Origin: Mariprofundus erugo
GTDB lineage: Bacteria; Pseudomonadota; Zetaproteobacteria; Mariprofundales; Mariprofundaceae
Assembly: GCF_005818865.1 (NCBI RefSeq)
Contig: NZ_VBRY01000004.1
Location: 204,847-268,846 of the forward strand
Length of the DNA stretch: 64,000 bases
Direction: 5' to 3'
Positions within the stretch are counted from its first letter, which is position 1. Every line of letters starts with the position of its first letter. Both the position numbers and the translations under genes were made by a program. Below, piece by piece: positions 55,530-64,000 of the stretch. The notes under the pieces were generated by a model. That model made no database searches. It was given only the letters and a program-made list of their open reading frames with translations, and had not been told where the DNA came from.

Positions 55530-55754
55530 CACCATCCCCCCCGTACTTTCCCCGTCAACAGTTGCAGCTTAAGAGCACTCAGAGAGTCAGGCAAGCTTAA
55601 GCCACGGGCGAATGATGCGTTTGTACGGGGAGGTCACAACAAAAAAGTACCTCATGACCTTTCGGGACATGCTACGGACCTGCCCTGTTTACAGCACACT
55701 GCTTCCGCCTGCCCGCCCTGAATGCTTGCCTGATATACAGCCAGAATGCAGAAA

Positions 55755-56972
55755 CTACTGCCGGGGTGACACCTGCAATTGGCCCTCGAACAGGGTATAG
55801 TCATTTTGATCGGCCTGCTCCGCAGCAAGCCGGATATGTTTCGATCCGTCATGGTGGCGGCTTGATTGTGCCAGCTGTTGATATAGCCCTTTGTAATAGG
55901 CATCCGGGATCACCAACACCCTGTAGCGAACAGCAACCGTGTTTCGCGACAGTGGTGATGCAATAAATGCCCGCTCCTCACCCGGCATCAGACGGGTATC
56001 CGACAACTCTTTCCAGCCATGATCGAAAGCCACCTTGCGCCAGATTTCCCATTGCCAGCTTCTGATCACAGCACCGGCGCGATCCACTGCCTCGGCGCGG
56101 ATGACCACCTTCGGAGTCACATAGGTTGGAAAGGCATGACCAATCCACTTCGATCGCATGCGCAGTACAGCTGTATTGCCACTGCGTGCAATCGATATAT
56201 CAAGCCCGCTTCGCACCATGCCGGCATCATGGATGCCACGGAACTCATGCCTCCGGTCAGGCATATGGCACTGCTGACAGGTAATTGACCGGCGGCCGAA
56301 ATCGCTGTTCTTCCACTCGTTTAACGTGTTTTCAATAGGCTTTCCATTGATCGCCATAGAGGCAGGAAACTGATGACAGGAGGCACAGAAGGATGAACTT
56401 TCAAATGCATTGATGGCCGTGAATCCCTGATGCGCCGCACCGGATTGAGGATCACTTCCGCTTCGCAGCGGCGGACCGAATCGCTGCCAGCCCCGTACAT
56501 GGCAGGCCGCACATGTCACACCGGCATGACGGAGCGGCAAGGTAGGCTGATCCATATCTGCATCCGCATTAAATCCATCCTGATGAGCGAGCATAAGCGC
56601 CAGCGATGAACGCACCCCCTGCATATCAGCATACCGCTGCTCCTGCAGCGGTGCATGACATACAAGACAGCCATTGGCTTTTTTAACACCAAGCGATGGA
56701 AACTGACCAATCATGCCGGGAGAAAATGCATGGGCATGGCGGCTTCCCCGCCAGGCATCAAACTGGGAACGATGACACTGTGCACAGGCTTCCGGATGCA
56801 GATCAGCCTCAAGTGATGACCAGTGATCAGGTGCAGCACGACCATCGGATGCCGATGGATTCTGCCAGTAACCGGCAGGTAGTGTGCCGGCTGCCTCCTG
56901 TTTAACACCTGCCCCGATCAATAGCAGTGCAGCAGCAATGAGAGATGCCTGCACAACGATTGTGGACGACAT
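55755..56972 (-). CDS. Five-heme c-type cytochrome
   Basis: This 405-residue exported protein has five CxxCH heme sites: CAQCH (about 63), CLVCH (about 102), CAACH (about 154), CASCH (about 196) and CQQCH (about 232). They are all in the N-terminal 240 residues, spaced as in cytochrome c554-like multiheme proteins. The C-terminal 160 residues have no heme site and contain WIGHAFPTYVTPKV. An N-terminal hydrophobic segment is a signal peptide or anchor. The frame starts two codons earlier at a TTG; I prefer the ATG, though neither has a strong ribosome-binding site. It begins about 20 bases after cheR on the same strand. It probably carries electrons in the periplasm. Confidence 0.88.
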   Translation of the reverse strand: MSSTIVVQASLIAAALLLIGAGVKQEAAGTLPAGYWQNPSASDGRAAPDHWSSLEADLHPEACAQCHRSQFDAWRGSRHAHAFSPGMIGQFPSLGVKKANGCLVCHAPLQEQRYADMQGVRSSLALMLAHQDGFNADADMDQPTLPLRHAGVTCAACHVRGWQRFGPPLRSGSDPQSGAAHQGFTAINAFESSSFCASCHQFPASMAINGKPIENTLNEWKNSDFGRRSITCQQCHMPDRRHEFRGIHDAGMVRSGLDISIARSGNTAVLRMRSKWIGHAFPTYVTPKVVIRAEAVDRAGAVIRSWQWEIWRKVAFDHGWKELSDTRLMPGEERAFIASPLSRNTVAVRYRVLVIPDAYYKGLYQQLAQSSRHHDGSKHIRLAAEQADQNDYTLFEGQLQVSPRQ

Positions 56973-56992
56973 ACGCAATCAGCGTGACAATG

Positions 56993-57814
56993 CTACAACA
57001 GCTTCCAGATACGCTTGCCCTTGAAAAGAACCTGCTCCCACTGCGATTTAATGCCGCTCGGGGTTTCTGCAGCACCGGTAATCAGGTAGCCCCCGCGCTG
57101 CATGCAACGGGCCAGCCGGTCAATCACATGGCAACGCTCTTCCGGCGTAAAGTAGATCAGCACATTACGGCAGAAAACCACATCAAACGGGCCGTGACTT
57201 CTTGCCTGCATCATAATGCGCTCTTCAATCAGATTACTGGTTTCAAAACGGGTCATGGCCTTGAGTTCCGGCTTTACATTCCAGCGGCTGCCATCCTGAT
57301 CAAAATAGCGCAGCAAGAGCTGCACCGGTAACCCCCGCTGCACCTCCATCTGTGTATAGCTGCCGGTACGGGCATAATCAGCCGCCTTGGCGGAGAGATC
57401 TGTGCCAAACACATGCACATTGCCGCGTTCGGGCACACACTGGCTTGCCGTCATGGCGATGGAGTATGCCTCCTGTCCGGTCGAAGAGGCGGCCGACCAT
57501 ATTTTTATTTTCCCGATCTTTCCCTTGGACCGGATCAGTTCCGGCAAAATCATGTCGCGCAATGCATCAAACGGATACTGATCACGGAAAAAAAGCGTCT
57601 CATTGGTGGTCATGGCATCCATCACCTGATTGGCCAATACGCCGTTTTCATCGCGCCGAACAGACTGGGAGAGAACGTTAACATCGGCCAGGTTATGTTC
57701 GCGCAGCAGCCGCGTCAGCCGCGATTTCAGCAGATACTGTTTATCATCACTCAGTGACAATCCCATTTTTCGCAACAGAAAGTCACGCATGTACCGATAT
57801 TCCGATGCGTCCAT
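56993..57814 (-). CDS. cheR: Chemotaxis protein methyltransferase
   Basis: CheR methylates Glu residues of chemoreceptors with SAM in adaptation. The 273-residue protein has the N-terminal helical domain (YMRDFLLRKMGLSLS), TTNETLFFRDQYPF, the SAM site KIWSAASSTGQEAYSIAM, and VVFCRNVLIYF. The start codon shares its first base with the cheB stop (TAATG). No C-terminal TPR extension is present. Confidence 0.95.
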   Translation of the reverse strand: MDASEYRYMRDFLLRKMGLSLSDDKQYLLKSRLTRLLREHNLADVNVLSQSVRRDENGVLANQVMDAMTTNETLFFRDQYPFDALRDMILPELIRSKGKIGKIKIWSAASSTGQEAYSIAMTASQCVPERGNVHVFGTDLSAKAADYARTGSYTQMEVQRGLPVQLLLRYFDQDGSRWNVKPELKAMTRFETSNLIEERIMMQARSHGPFDVVFCRNVLIYFTPEERCHVIDRLARCMQRGGYLITGAAETPSGIKSQWEQVLFKGKRIWKLL

Positions 57815-58941
57815 TACCTGGCTCCTCTTTCTGTACTGATTTGTGCACCATATTGATTGAGCAGTGGTGCAACCTCACTCAACGGCAATACCTGATGGGC
57901 GGCCCCCGCTTTTACTGTAGCCCCCGGCATTCCCCACACGGTACTGCTTGCTTCATCCTGAACAATCACGAACCCGCCGGCAGAAGCTAGCGCAGCTGCG
58001 CCTGCAGCACCATCCGATCCCATACCGGTTAACACCACCGCCAGCGTACGCACCGTCGGTGCCAGCCGACGCAGGGAAAAAAACATCGGATCCACCGCCG
58101 GTTTGCAGTGGTGAACCTTGGGCCCATCCACAAGCGATGCCTTAAATATACCGCCAACCCGGTTGACCTCAAGGTGAACATTACCCGGCGCAAGATAGAC
58201 ATGTCCCGCCAGTAACGGCATCCCTTCTTCCGCCACATGACATGTCAGTTGTGTCTCGCGATCCAGGCGCTCGGCCAGCGAACGGATAAACAGCCCTGGC
58301 ATATGCTGGGTAATGACAATCGGTGTACGCATGCTGGCGGGCAAAGGGGTAAGCACGGCAGAAAGCGCCTGCGGCCCTCCGGTACTGGTACCGATGGCAA
58401 TCACATCCGGGCGGAATGAGAGTGGTGGCGGCGAAGAAATCGCGACAACGTCTGCCTGCCGGGGACGATCGACAGAGGCTGGCGGTGAAGCTCTGCTGCG
58501 CAGCTTGCCACTCTTTCCTTTTGTCACCACGCTGATACTGCGTGCAGCCTGCAGACATGCCCGCAGCTGATCCACCAGTTCCTGCCTGTCTTCACTGCTT
58601 GCAGCCCGCGGCTTTAAAATAATTTCGAAGGCTCCTGCCTCCAGCGCCTCCACCGCCCGACCGGCATTGGACACCGTTTCACTGGTGACAATCACCACCC
58701 GGGTATCCGGCGACTGATCATGCAATGCATTGAGAACATCGATACCATCAAGATGCGGCATCTCGATATCCAGCGTGACCAGATCAGGCTTTAACTCTTC
58801 AATGCGGCGAAGCGCTGCTTTACCGTCTGCTGCGGCACCCACCACCTCGACCCCATCGATCTCACTCAAACAGCGACGAAGGAACGTCCTGAAAACCATC
58901 GAGTCATCAACGATCAGGGTGCGCAATGCATGCGTATTCAC
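57814..58941 (-). CDS. cheB: Chemotaxis response regulator protein-glutamate methylesterase
   Basis: CheB removes receptor methyl groups when phosphorylated by CheA. The 375-residue protein has a receiver domain (LIVDDSMVFRTFL, phospho-acceptor in LVTLDIEMPHLDG) and a C-terminal methylesterase with the catalytic triad Ser in IGTSTGGPQALS, His in ITQHMPGLF and Asp in GMGSDGAAGA. I use the GTG at 58941, placed just after the cheY stop; the frame continues 12 codons to a TTG inside cheY. Confidence 0.94.
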   Translation of the reverse strand: MNTHALRTLIVDDSMVFRTFLRRCLSEIDGVEVVGAAADGKAALRRIEELKPDLVTLDIEMPHLDGIDVLNALHDQSPDTRVVIVTSETVSNAGRAVEALEAGAFEIILKPRAASSEDRQELVDQLRACLQAARSISVVTKGKSGKLRSRASPPASVDRPRQADVVAISSPPPLSFRPDVIAIGTSTGGPQALSAVLTPLPASMRTPIVITQHMPGLFIRSLAERLDRETQLTCHVAEEGMPLLAGHVYLAPGNVHLEVNRVGGIFKASLVDGPKVHHCKPAVDPMFFSLRRLAPTVRTLAVVLTGMGSDGAAGAAALASAGGFVIVQDEASSTVWGMPGATVKAGAAHQVLPLSEVAPLLNQYGAQISTERGAR

Positions 58942-58948
58942 CTGAAAC

Positions 58949-59338
58949 TCACTCGGAGCCAGGATCTGAGACCTCAAGACCGATCATCATCAGCTTCCCT
59001 GATACCATTTCACGGTCAAACGGCTTCATAATGTATTCATCCGCTCCGGCAGCGAGCGCCTTCATCATTGATCCCATACCCGTCTCTGTCGTCACCATAA
59101 TCACCTTGGGTGAGTTGCCGAAACGACTGTCCTCGCGCATGGCCACCAGAAAATCGTAGCCGTTCATGACCGGCATATTCCAGTCGAGCATCACCACATC
59201 CGTATCCGGGTGGGCCTCCATCTGCTCCAGCGCCTCAAGCCCGTTTTCGGCTGTCACTGTTTCATAACCCAGCTGATTCATAATGCGGCCGAGCGCCACC
59301 CGCACCACTTTGGCATCATCAACTATCAGAGCTTTCAT
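58949..59338 (-). CDS. cheY: Chemotaxis response regulator CheY-type
   Basis: This 129-residue receiver has MKALIVDDAKVVR, phospho-acceptor D52 in VMLDWNMPVMNG, a Thr in MVTTETG and the Lys in YIMKPFDREM. Its position directly before cheB and cheR and its single-domain form make it the likely CheY that binds the flagellar motor, although the operon has a second receiver at 63026-63406 and either may do this. Confidence 0.88.
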   Translation of the reverse strand: MKALIVDDAKVVRVALGRIMNQLGYETVTAENGLEALEQMEAHPDTDVVMLDWNMPVMNGYDFLVAMREDSRFGNSPKVIMVTTETGMGSMMKALAAGADEYIMKPFDREMVSGKLMMIGLEVSDPGSE

Positions 59339-59459
59339 ACCACCCCCGCTTTCGAGACATCATTTAAGATCATCCATTTCAGCATCTGAACTGAAACAGT
59401 TGTGTTACTATGGTTCCAGTCACCGGGGCAATGCAGCCCCCGCATTGGACGTGCATCCA

Positions 59460-59966
59460 CTAATTCAACAGAGCCGGTATCTCCTGCATCTGCTGATCGG
59501 CTATCGTCAGGGTAATAAAGCGCTCCACATCGACAAGCACCAGCACATGGTCATCACGCTTGAGCACACCGTCACTCACCATTTGCCAAACCCTGGCCAG
59601 CGTTTTGGGCGTCTTTTCATAGTGTTCGGGATTCAATTCAATCACTTCACCCACAGCATCCATCACCAGTCCGAAGTCTTCTCCGCTGACCGTTTCAACA
59701 ATAGCCACACGGTAATAGCTTCCCGTCCTCGGCGGTAAACCAATCACCCGCCTCACATCCAGCTGAGTAATCACCCGGCCGCGCAAATTGATCAACCCCA
59801 TCACAGCATCCGCTGAAAGAGGCATATCAGTGTATTGCATCGGCGTCACGACTTCCCGCACATGCCGGACGGGTAAACCAAGCCACTGGTCCCCCACCCT
59901 GCAGGTCAACAGCTCGGAGCTGCATATACCGACCTTCGATGTCGGCACGACTGCATTCTTGCTCAT
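59460..59966 (-). CDS. cheW: Chemotaxis coupling protein CheW
   Basis: CheW links receptors to CheA. The 168-residue protein has LLTCRVGDQWLGLPVRHVREVV, MGLINLRGRVITQLDVRRVIGL, and DFGLVMDAVGEVIEL, typical of the CheW beta-barrel pair. It starts by a four-base ATGA overlap with cheA. A gap of about 120 bases with a weak GGGGC/GCCCC hairpin separates it from cheY. Confidence 0.94.
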   Translation of the reverse strand: MSKNAVVPTSKVGICSSELLTCRVGDQWLGLPVRHVREVVTPMQYTDMPLSADAVMGLINLRGRVITQLDVRRVIGLPPRTGSYYRVAIVETVSGEDFGLVMDAVGEVIELNPEHYEKTPKTLARVWQMVSDGVLKRDDHVLVLVDVERFITLTIADQQMQEIPALLN

Positions 59967-62900
59967 CGTGTCACCTCACCTGATATAATCTGTGCATCCT
60001 CAACAGCCGGCGGCTGGCCCCTGTGTGCATGTGAAGCGAGCACGTCCCGCAAATGTTCCACCAGCGAGTGGCGATCGAATTTAACCAGCACCTCATCAAA
60101 ATTCCGGCGCTGTTCCTCATCATTCTCATCCGGTGGCGTTGCCGTTAATGCCACCACCGGCAGATGCTGCAGCTGCTTGTTACTGCGAATCCAGCCGGCC
60201 AGCTCATAGCCATTCATCTTTGGCATTTCCAGATCTGTCAGAACAATATCCGGGACTCTCTCTTCGAGAATTTTCTTCGCCTGCTCACCATCACAGGCAA
60301 TCCAGACCTCAAAGTGCATCGACTCAAGCACCGGTAACACCAGATTCCGGAAAAACGGTGTGTCTTCCGCAAAAAGAATGCGGCTACGCTGCTGCGATGC
60401 ACCACCGGCTTTGCTCTTGAACCAGTCAGGGACAGCCCGCTTGATCACATCAAACACATCGACCACTTCCGCCACCTGATTCTGAATCACCGCAGTGCCA
60501 AGGAAGAACTCATCCTGCACCGGTTTTTTAATCTCCAGGGGCACCTCGATAATATCCTCGATTTCATTCACCTGCAGGCACATGCGGTGATCGCCATCCG
60601 AAAGAATCAGTCCGTAGACCTCTTCACTCAACTCATCGGGCTGGCCGATCAAATCGCCCCAGCGCAATACGCGAATCACCTCACCATGCCGATACTGCAA
60701 GACTTCAGAGCTGCCCGAACGCTCAATGCGCTCACGCGGAAAGTGCTCCAGGCGCTCGATCAGTGCCATCGGAATGGCATAGCGCCCGTCTGCATGGGTA
60801 AACAACAACACATGCTGAAGATCATTTTCCTGCCTGATCTCCTCCTCCTGCCTGATGCGCGCCGATGCCTCCATCTCATCGGAGATTTTCATCATCTGCG
60901 CCAACCCGTTGCAGTCGAGAATCGGAATCACCGCACCATCGCCCAGAATACTGCAGCCGCCATACTGGCTGAGGTTACGGAAGTGAATGCCTAGCGGCTT
61001 CACAACGATCTCTTCCGAACCGAAGATCGTATCCACCAGCAGCCCCAGTGAACGCTCACCGGCATCAATCACCACAATGGAACCGGCGTTACGACGCTGT
61101 TGATCAAGCTGCAGTGTTGAAGCCAGATCAAGCACCGGCAGCAAACGACCACGCAACCGGAAAAAGGGCTGATCGCCAATCATCCGCCACTCTTCCGATG
61201 TGGCAGGTGCACTGAGCAGCTCACGAATACTGATTTGCGGGACGGCAAATCGCCGTTCACGGCATCCGATAATCATCGCTGAAATAATCGCCAGCGTCAG
61301 CGGAATACGAATGCGCAGCGTGGTACCACTACCGATTGTACTGCTGATATCGACGCTGCCACCCACCTTCTCGATTTCGGTGCGCACCACATCCATACCG
61401 ACGCCACGACCGGAAAAGTTACTGACCGTTTCCGCCGTCGAAAGTCCTGCATTGAATATCAACTGCAACGCCACCTTGTCATTCATGGCGGCAGCTTCAT
61501 CCTCTGTGATCACGCCCATGGCAACGGCCTTGGCCTTGACCTTGTCGGCCGGAATACCTGCACCGTCATCCTCGATCAGGATAACGATATAACCGGACTC
61601 CTGGGCCGCATTCAGGCGAATCGTGCCCACAGCGGGTTTACCGGCAGCGATGCGGACAGCCGAAGGCTCGATCCCATGATCGCAACTGTTACGAATAATG
61701 TGTGTCAGCGGATCTTTCAACGCATTGAGAATCGTGCGATCGAGCTCGGTCTCTTCCCCCTCCATCTCGACCACGATCTGCTTTTGCAGTTGCTTACTGA
61801 TATCGCGCACAACCCGAGGCATATTGCCCCAGATCGTCTTGATCGGCTGCATACGGGTACGCAACAGCTGGGCCTGCAATCGTTCGGTGACCTGATCCAC
61901 CTCCCGGCCCACGCGCATAAATTCCATTGACCCGGATGCGGCAACCATCTGCACCAGACGGTTCCGGGTAAGCACCAGCTCCCCCACCTGATTCATTAAT
62001 GAATCCAGCAGCTCCACATCCACACGAATGGATCCGGCACCGGCGGCAGGCTTCCGGCCTGCGGCATCTTCCCCTTTCTCAACCTCTTTAGCTGATACGG
62101 CTGGCAACGGCTCTTTTTCAACCTTCACCTCGGGCGGCGTACGCAGAGCCGGCGGCGGCGCACTCAATGGCTCAGGCGCAACAGGTGCAGCGGCGGGCGC
62201 AGCAACAGAAGCAACCTCCTCCATATCCGGCTCAACCGCTTCGGGCTCCGCTGCTACCGCCTTTGTTCTGATGCCGCCAGCCGCTATCACAGCTTTCGCG
62301 GCACCGAGTATTTTCAGTGCATCCGCCGGCGTCAGCGCATCCAGCTCGCGCAGTGCAGCAAATCCGGCGGCCACAGCCTGGGAGGGAGTTAGCCACCCCT
62401 TGTCCCGCAACTGGCTGTAAACCGCATCGTCAAAACCTTCGAGCCACATCTCGGGCGTTATATCGCCTTCGGCAACCATTCCCGAATCCTGATTCGCTGC
62501 AACAACCGGTTGAGGAGCCACTTTCTTCCCGGCAGCCGGGGCAGCAACAGGTTTCGCTGCCGGTTGCTGGGATCCGGCCATCACCTCAACCAGTCGTTCA
62601 GCAGCCTGCAAGCGCCGAATCAGGGCGCTGTGATCAATATCCGGCTCGACACCATCCGACTGCAACCCGTCAAGAATCGCATTGATCGCATCTGCACACG
62701 AGAGCAACAGGGAGACAATATCATCATTTACCTGAAACTTCAGTGCCCGCACCTTGCCGAGCAGATTTTCACCTGCGTGTGCCACCTTTTCCAGGCGGGT
62801 TAAACCGATAAAGCCACAACTTCCCTTCACCGTATGAATGATACGAAATATGGCGTTGACCAGCTCTTCATCGCCCGGATTGGCCTCAAGCTCCATCAAC

Positions 62901-62968
62901 TGCTCTTCGATCGAGGCCATATTCTCGTTACTTTCGGTCAGAAACTCCGATAACAGCTCTTCATCCAC
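59963..62968 (-). CDS. cheA: Chemotaxis histidine kinase CheA with extra CheW and receiver domains
   Basis: This 1001-residue hybrid CheA begins with a P1 HPt domain (H45 in RIIHTVKGSCGFIG). A long linker includes a Pro- and Ala-rich stretch near 250-310, then P3 dimerisation (VELLDSLMNQVGELVLTRNRL), P4 kinase (DPLTHIIRNSCDHGIE, DDGAGIPADKV, GRGVGMDVVRTE) and the P5 CheW-like domain. A second CheW-like domain (about 725-860) and a C-terminal receiver (ILFAEDTPFFRN, LTDLEMPKMNG) follow. The receiver may act as a phosphate sink. The GTG at 62968 has AAAGGAG six bases upstream; the open frame begins nine codons earlier without such a site. Confidence 0.94.
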   Translation of the reverse strand: MDEELLSEFLTESNENMASIEEQLMELEANPGDEELVNAIFRIIHTVKGSCGFIGLTRLEKVAHAGENLLGKVRALKFQVNDDIVSLLLSCADAINAILDGLQSDGVEPDIDHSALIRRLQAAERLVEVMAGSQQPAAKPVAAPAAGKKVAPQPVVAANQDSGMVAEGDITPEMWLEGFDDAVYSQLRDKGWLTPSQAVAAGFAALRELDALTPADALKILGAAKAVIAAGGIRTKAVAAEPEAVEPDMEEVASVAAPAAAPVAPEPLSAPPPALRTPPEVKVEKEPLPAVSAKEVEKGEDAAGRKPAAGAGSIRVDVELLDSLMNQVGELVLTRNRLVQMVAASGSMEFMRVGREVDQVTERLQAQLLRTRMQPIKTIWGNMPRVVRDISKQLQKQIVVEMEGEETELDRTILNALKDPLTHIIRNSCDHGIEPSAVRIAAGKPAVGTIRLNAAQESGYIVILIEDDGAGIPADKVKAKAVAMGVITEDEAAAMNDKVALQLIFNAGLSTAETVSNFSGRGVGMDVVRTEIEKVGGSVDISSTIGSGTTLRIRIPLTLAIISAMIIGCRERRFAVPQISIRELLSAPATSEEWRMIGDQPFFRLRGRLLPVLDLASTLQLDQQRRNAGSIVVIDAGERSLGLLVDTIFGSEEIVVKPLGIHFRNLSQYGGCSILGDGAVIPILDCNGLAQMMKISDEMEASARIRQEEEIRQENDLQHVLLFTHADGRYAIPMALIERLEHFPRERIERSGSSEVLQYRHGEVIRVLRWGDLIGQPDELSEEVYGLILSDGDHRMCLQVNEIEDIIEVPLEIKKPVQDEFFLGTAVIQNQVAEVVDVFDVIKRAVPDWFKSKAGGASQQRSRILFAEDTPFFRNLVLPVLESMHFEVWIACDGEQAKKILEERVPDIVLTDLEMPKMNGYELAGWIRSNKQLQHLPVVALTATPPDENDEEQRRNFDEVLVKFDRHSLVEHLRDVLASHAHRGQPPAVEDAQIISGEVTR

Positions 62969-63025
62969 CGGCAACTCCTTTCTGCCCCGCAGCAAGAGAG
63001 GCAGCCTTGTCCAACAAACAGGTCA

Positions 63026-63406
63026 TCAGAATAACATACTTCCGACTGTCTCAATCAATGCATCAGGCTCAAACGGTTTCACCAGCCAGGAGGAGACACC
63101 GGACCCGTGCCCAACTGCCTTTTTCTCTTCCCCTGACTCGGTGGTCAGCATGACAATAGGCGTTTCAGCATAAGCGGCTGTTTCCCTCAGTCGCTTGATC
63201 ATGCTCAGCCCATCCAGATTCGGCATATTCAGGTCTGTCAGAATCAGATCATAGGGCCGATCCATACTGGCCAGCGCCATATCCAGACCTATTTGACCGT
63301 CCTTGGCTTCATCCACAAGAAAATCAACTGCGGCCAGCGTCCGCTTGACCGTAATACGCACCATGGTTGAGTCTTCAACAATCAGAATTCTTGGTGCTCC
63401 ACTCAT
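63026..63406 (-). CDS. Response regulator in the chemotaxis operon
   Basis: This 126-residue single receiver has ILIVEDSTMVRITVKR, D58 in LILTDLNMPNLDG, MLTTESG, and the Lys in WLVKPFEPDAL. It lies directly before cheA and overlaps the upstream unknown gene by four bases. It looks like the CheY-type receivers that sit at the head of che operons with hybrid CheA. Whether it or the downstream cheY contacts the motor is not visible. Confidence 0.9.
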   Translation of the reverse strand: MSGAPRILIVEDSTMVRITVKRTLAAVDFLVDEAKDGQIGLDMALASMDRPYDLILTDLNMPNLDGLSMIKRLRETAAYAETPIVMLTTESGEEKKAVGHGSGVSSWLVKPFEPDALIETVGSMLF

Positions 63407-64000
63407 AACTCCTCCCTGAGTACTGTGCGCTCCTCTTCCATCACGTAGCGCTTTTCCACTTCACTCTTCCACAAGGCTGAGGCCGGTGCGGCCGGTGCCG
63501 CCGATCCCCAGTCCTGCAAACAGGATTTCACATTATTCAACCGCTGCATGACCCGATCGATATTCTGCAGGTCTGTCAGTGCAGCCATAATCAACTCTTC
63601 AATTTCAGGACTGACACCGAGGTCGAGAATCTGGGTTAACTTGATCAGGCCATCTTCGGAGCTTGATTCAAGCAATGAAACTGAACCCTCCACCTGTCGC
63701 TCAAGTACTTTGATCAACCGCCTGTCGGCTGTTTGCGGCCAGACTGAACTATTCATCACTTCACCCTCCACTGCTGCTGGTTCGATCACTGCCACAGCGC
63801 CACATGCCATCTCCGCCCCGACCCGATCCGTTTCTACTTCTGCTGTTTCCACTGTTTCCACTGTTTCCACTGTTTCCACTGCTTCCACTGCTTCCACTGC
63901 TTCCACTGCTTCCACTGCTTCCACTGCTTCCACTGCTTCCACTGCTTCCACTGCTTCCACTGCTTCCACTGCTTCCACTGCTTCCACTGCTTCCACTGCT
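63403..64000 (-). CDS. Unknown chemotaxis-operon protein with Val-Glu-Ala repeats, 5' end missing
   Basis: The gene enters from the right edge; its start is outside the window. The visible 199 codons open with at least 16 repeats of Glu-Ala-Val or Glu-Thr-Val, then a linker, then a helical C-terminal domain of about 110 residues with RRLIKVLERQVEGSV, IEELIMAALTDLQNID and MQRLNNVKSCLQDW. I do not recognise this domain; it has the helical, Gln/Leu-rich look of CheZ-like or dimerisation regions but lacks CheZ motifs. It overlaps the receiver gene by four bases, so it is part of the che operon. Confidence 0.75.
   Translation of the reverse strand, partial: AVEAVEAVEAVEAVEAVEAVEAVEAVEAVEAVEAVEAVEAVETVETVETVETAEVETDRVGAEMACGAVAVIEPAAVEGEVMNSSVWPQTADRRLIKVLERQVEGSVSLLESSSEDGLIKLTQILDLGVSPEIEELIMAALTDLQNIDRVMQRLNNVKSCLQDWGSAAPAAPASALWKSEVEKRYVMEEERTVLREEL
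63844..64000 (-). repeat. 9-base coding tandem repeat
   Basis: On the plus strand the unit is ACTGCTTCC (13 full copies and part of another, to the window edge), preceded by three full and one partial ACTGTTTCC. It encodes (VEA)n and (VET)n in the unknown che protein. Units are identical within each block, as expected for recent slippage. The array runs beyond the window. Confidence 0.95.

Noticed and set aside
59420..59455. GGGGC/GCCCC hairpin between cheY and cheW as a terminator
   Set aside because: The stem is only five base pairs and no T run follows on the minus strand. The genes are likely still one transcript.
63844..64000. CRISPR array
   Set aside because: The unit is 9 bases with no spacers and lies in frame within a coding region.

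Overview
The window is chromosomal DNA of a motile, redox-active, Gram-negative proteobacterium with mid-range GC (mid-50s % by eye). Supporting gene sets are gmk-rpoZ-spoT-ridA, hflK-hflC-DUF2065, hisZ-purA, rsmB-thiL-pgpA-cinA, outer-membrane and lipoprotein genes, and a full chemotaxis operon. A Mariprofundus-like zetaproteobacterium fits, but that is a guess from gene content, not a search result. I see no tRNA, rRNA, phage or CRISPR locus.

Layout. 1-6.8 kb: two-component genes (two receiver proteins, a hybrid kinase) and an Aer-like PAS chemoreceptor. 6.9-12.3 kb: biosynthesis on the minus strand (purA, hisZ, serA, class V aminotransferase). 12.4-17.8 kb, plus strand: RNase D with an overlapping unknown gene, exonuclease III, and a four-domain CoA-disulfide reductase/rhodanese/TusA/DsrE protein. 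17.8-29 kb: SGNH hydrolase, MASE1/CHASE hybrid kinase, chemoreceptor with a CZB zinc domain, and a second CHASE hybrid kinase. 29.3-31.9 kb: accessory island with a REP-associated Y1 transposase inside inverted repeats, a partial duplicate of its end, REP-like repeats and a Fic protein. 31.9-37.5 kb: hydantoinase-type hyuA-hyuB coupled to tsaD, and an outer-membrane barrel. 37.6-42.7 kb: isocitrate dehydrogenase fused to a YbeL-like zinc-ribbon tail, a DUF4398 lipoprotein, a receiver protein, aspS and rpmB. 42.8-43.6 kb: an intergenic nest of dispersed repeats. 43.6-54.8 kb: housekeeping operons. 54.8-64 kb: an FGE-sulfatase-domain protein, a five-heme cytochrome c just behind cheR, and a chemotaxis operon (unknown VEA-repeat protein, receiver, cheA, cheW, cheY, cheB, cheR) that runs off the right edge.

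The most unusual signal is a family of intergenic repeats. Two copies are 157 bp long and fold into five consecutive hairpins whose stems differ by compensatory base changes. They end in imperfect inverted repeats near TTAA or CTAA. Internally deleted, truncated and loop-inserted copies are scattered through the window, and no transposase is linked to them. Other points of note are the Icd-zinc-ribbon fusion, a hairpin that would sequester the ribosome-binding site of the TTG-started aminotransferase gene, a 9-bp coding repeat of at least 16 units at the right edge, and a CinA-like protein whose N-terminal half is not recognisable.
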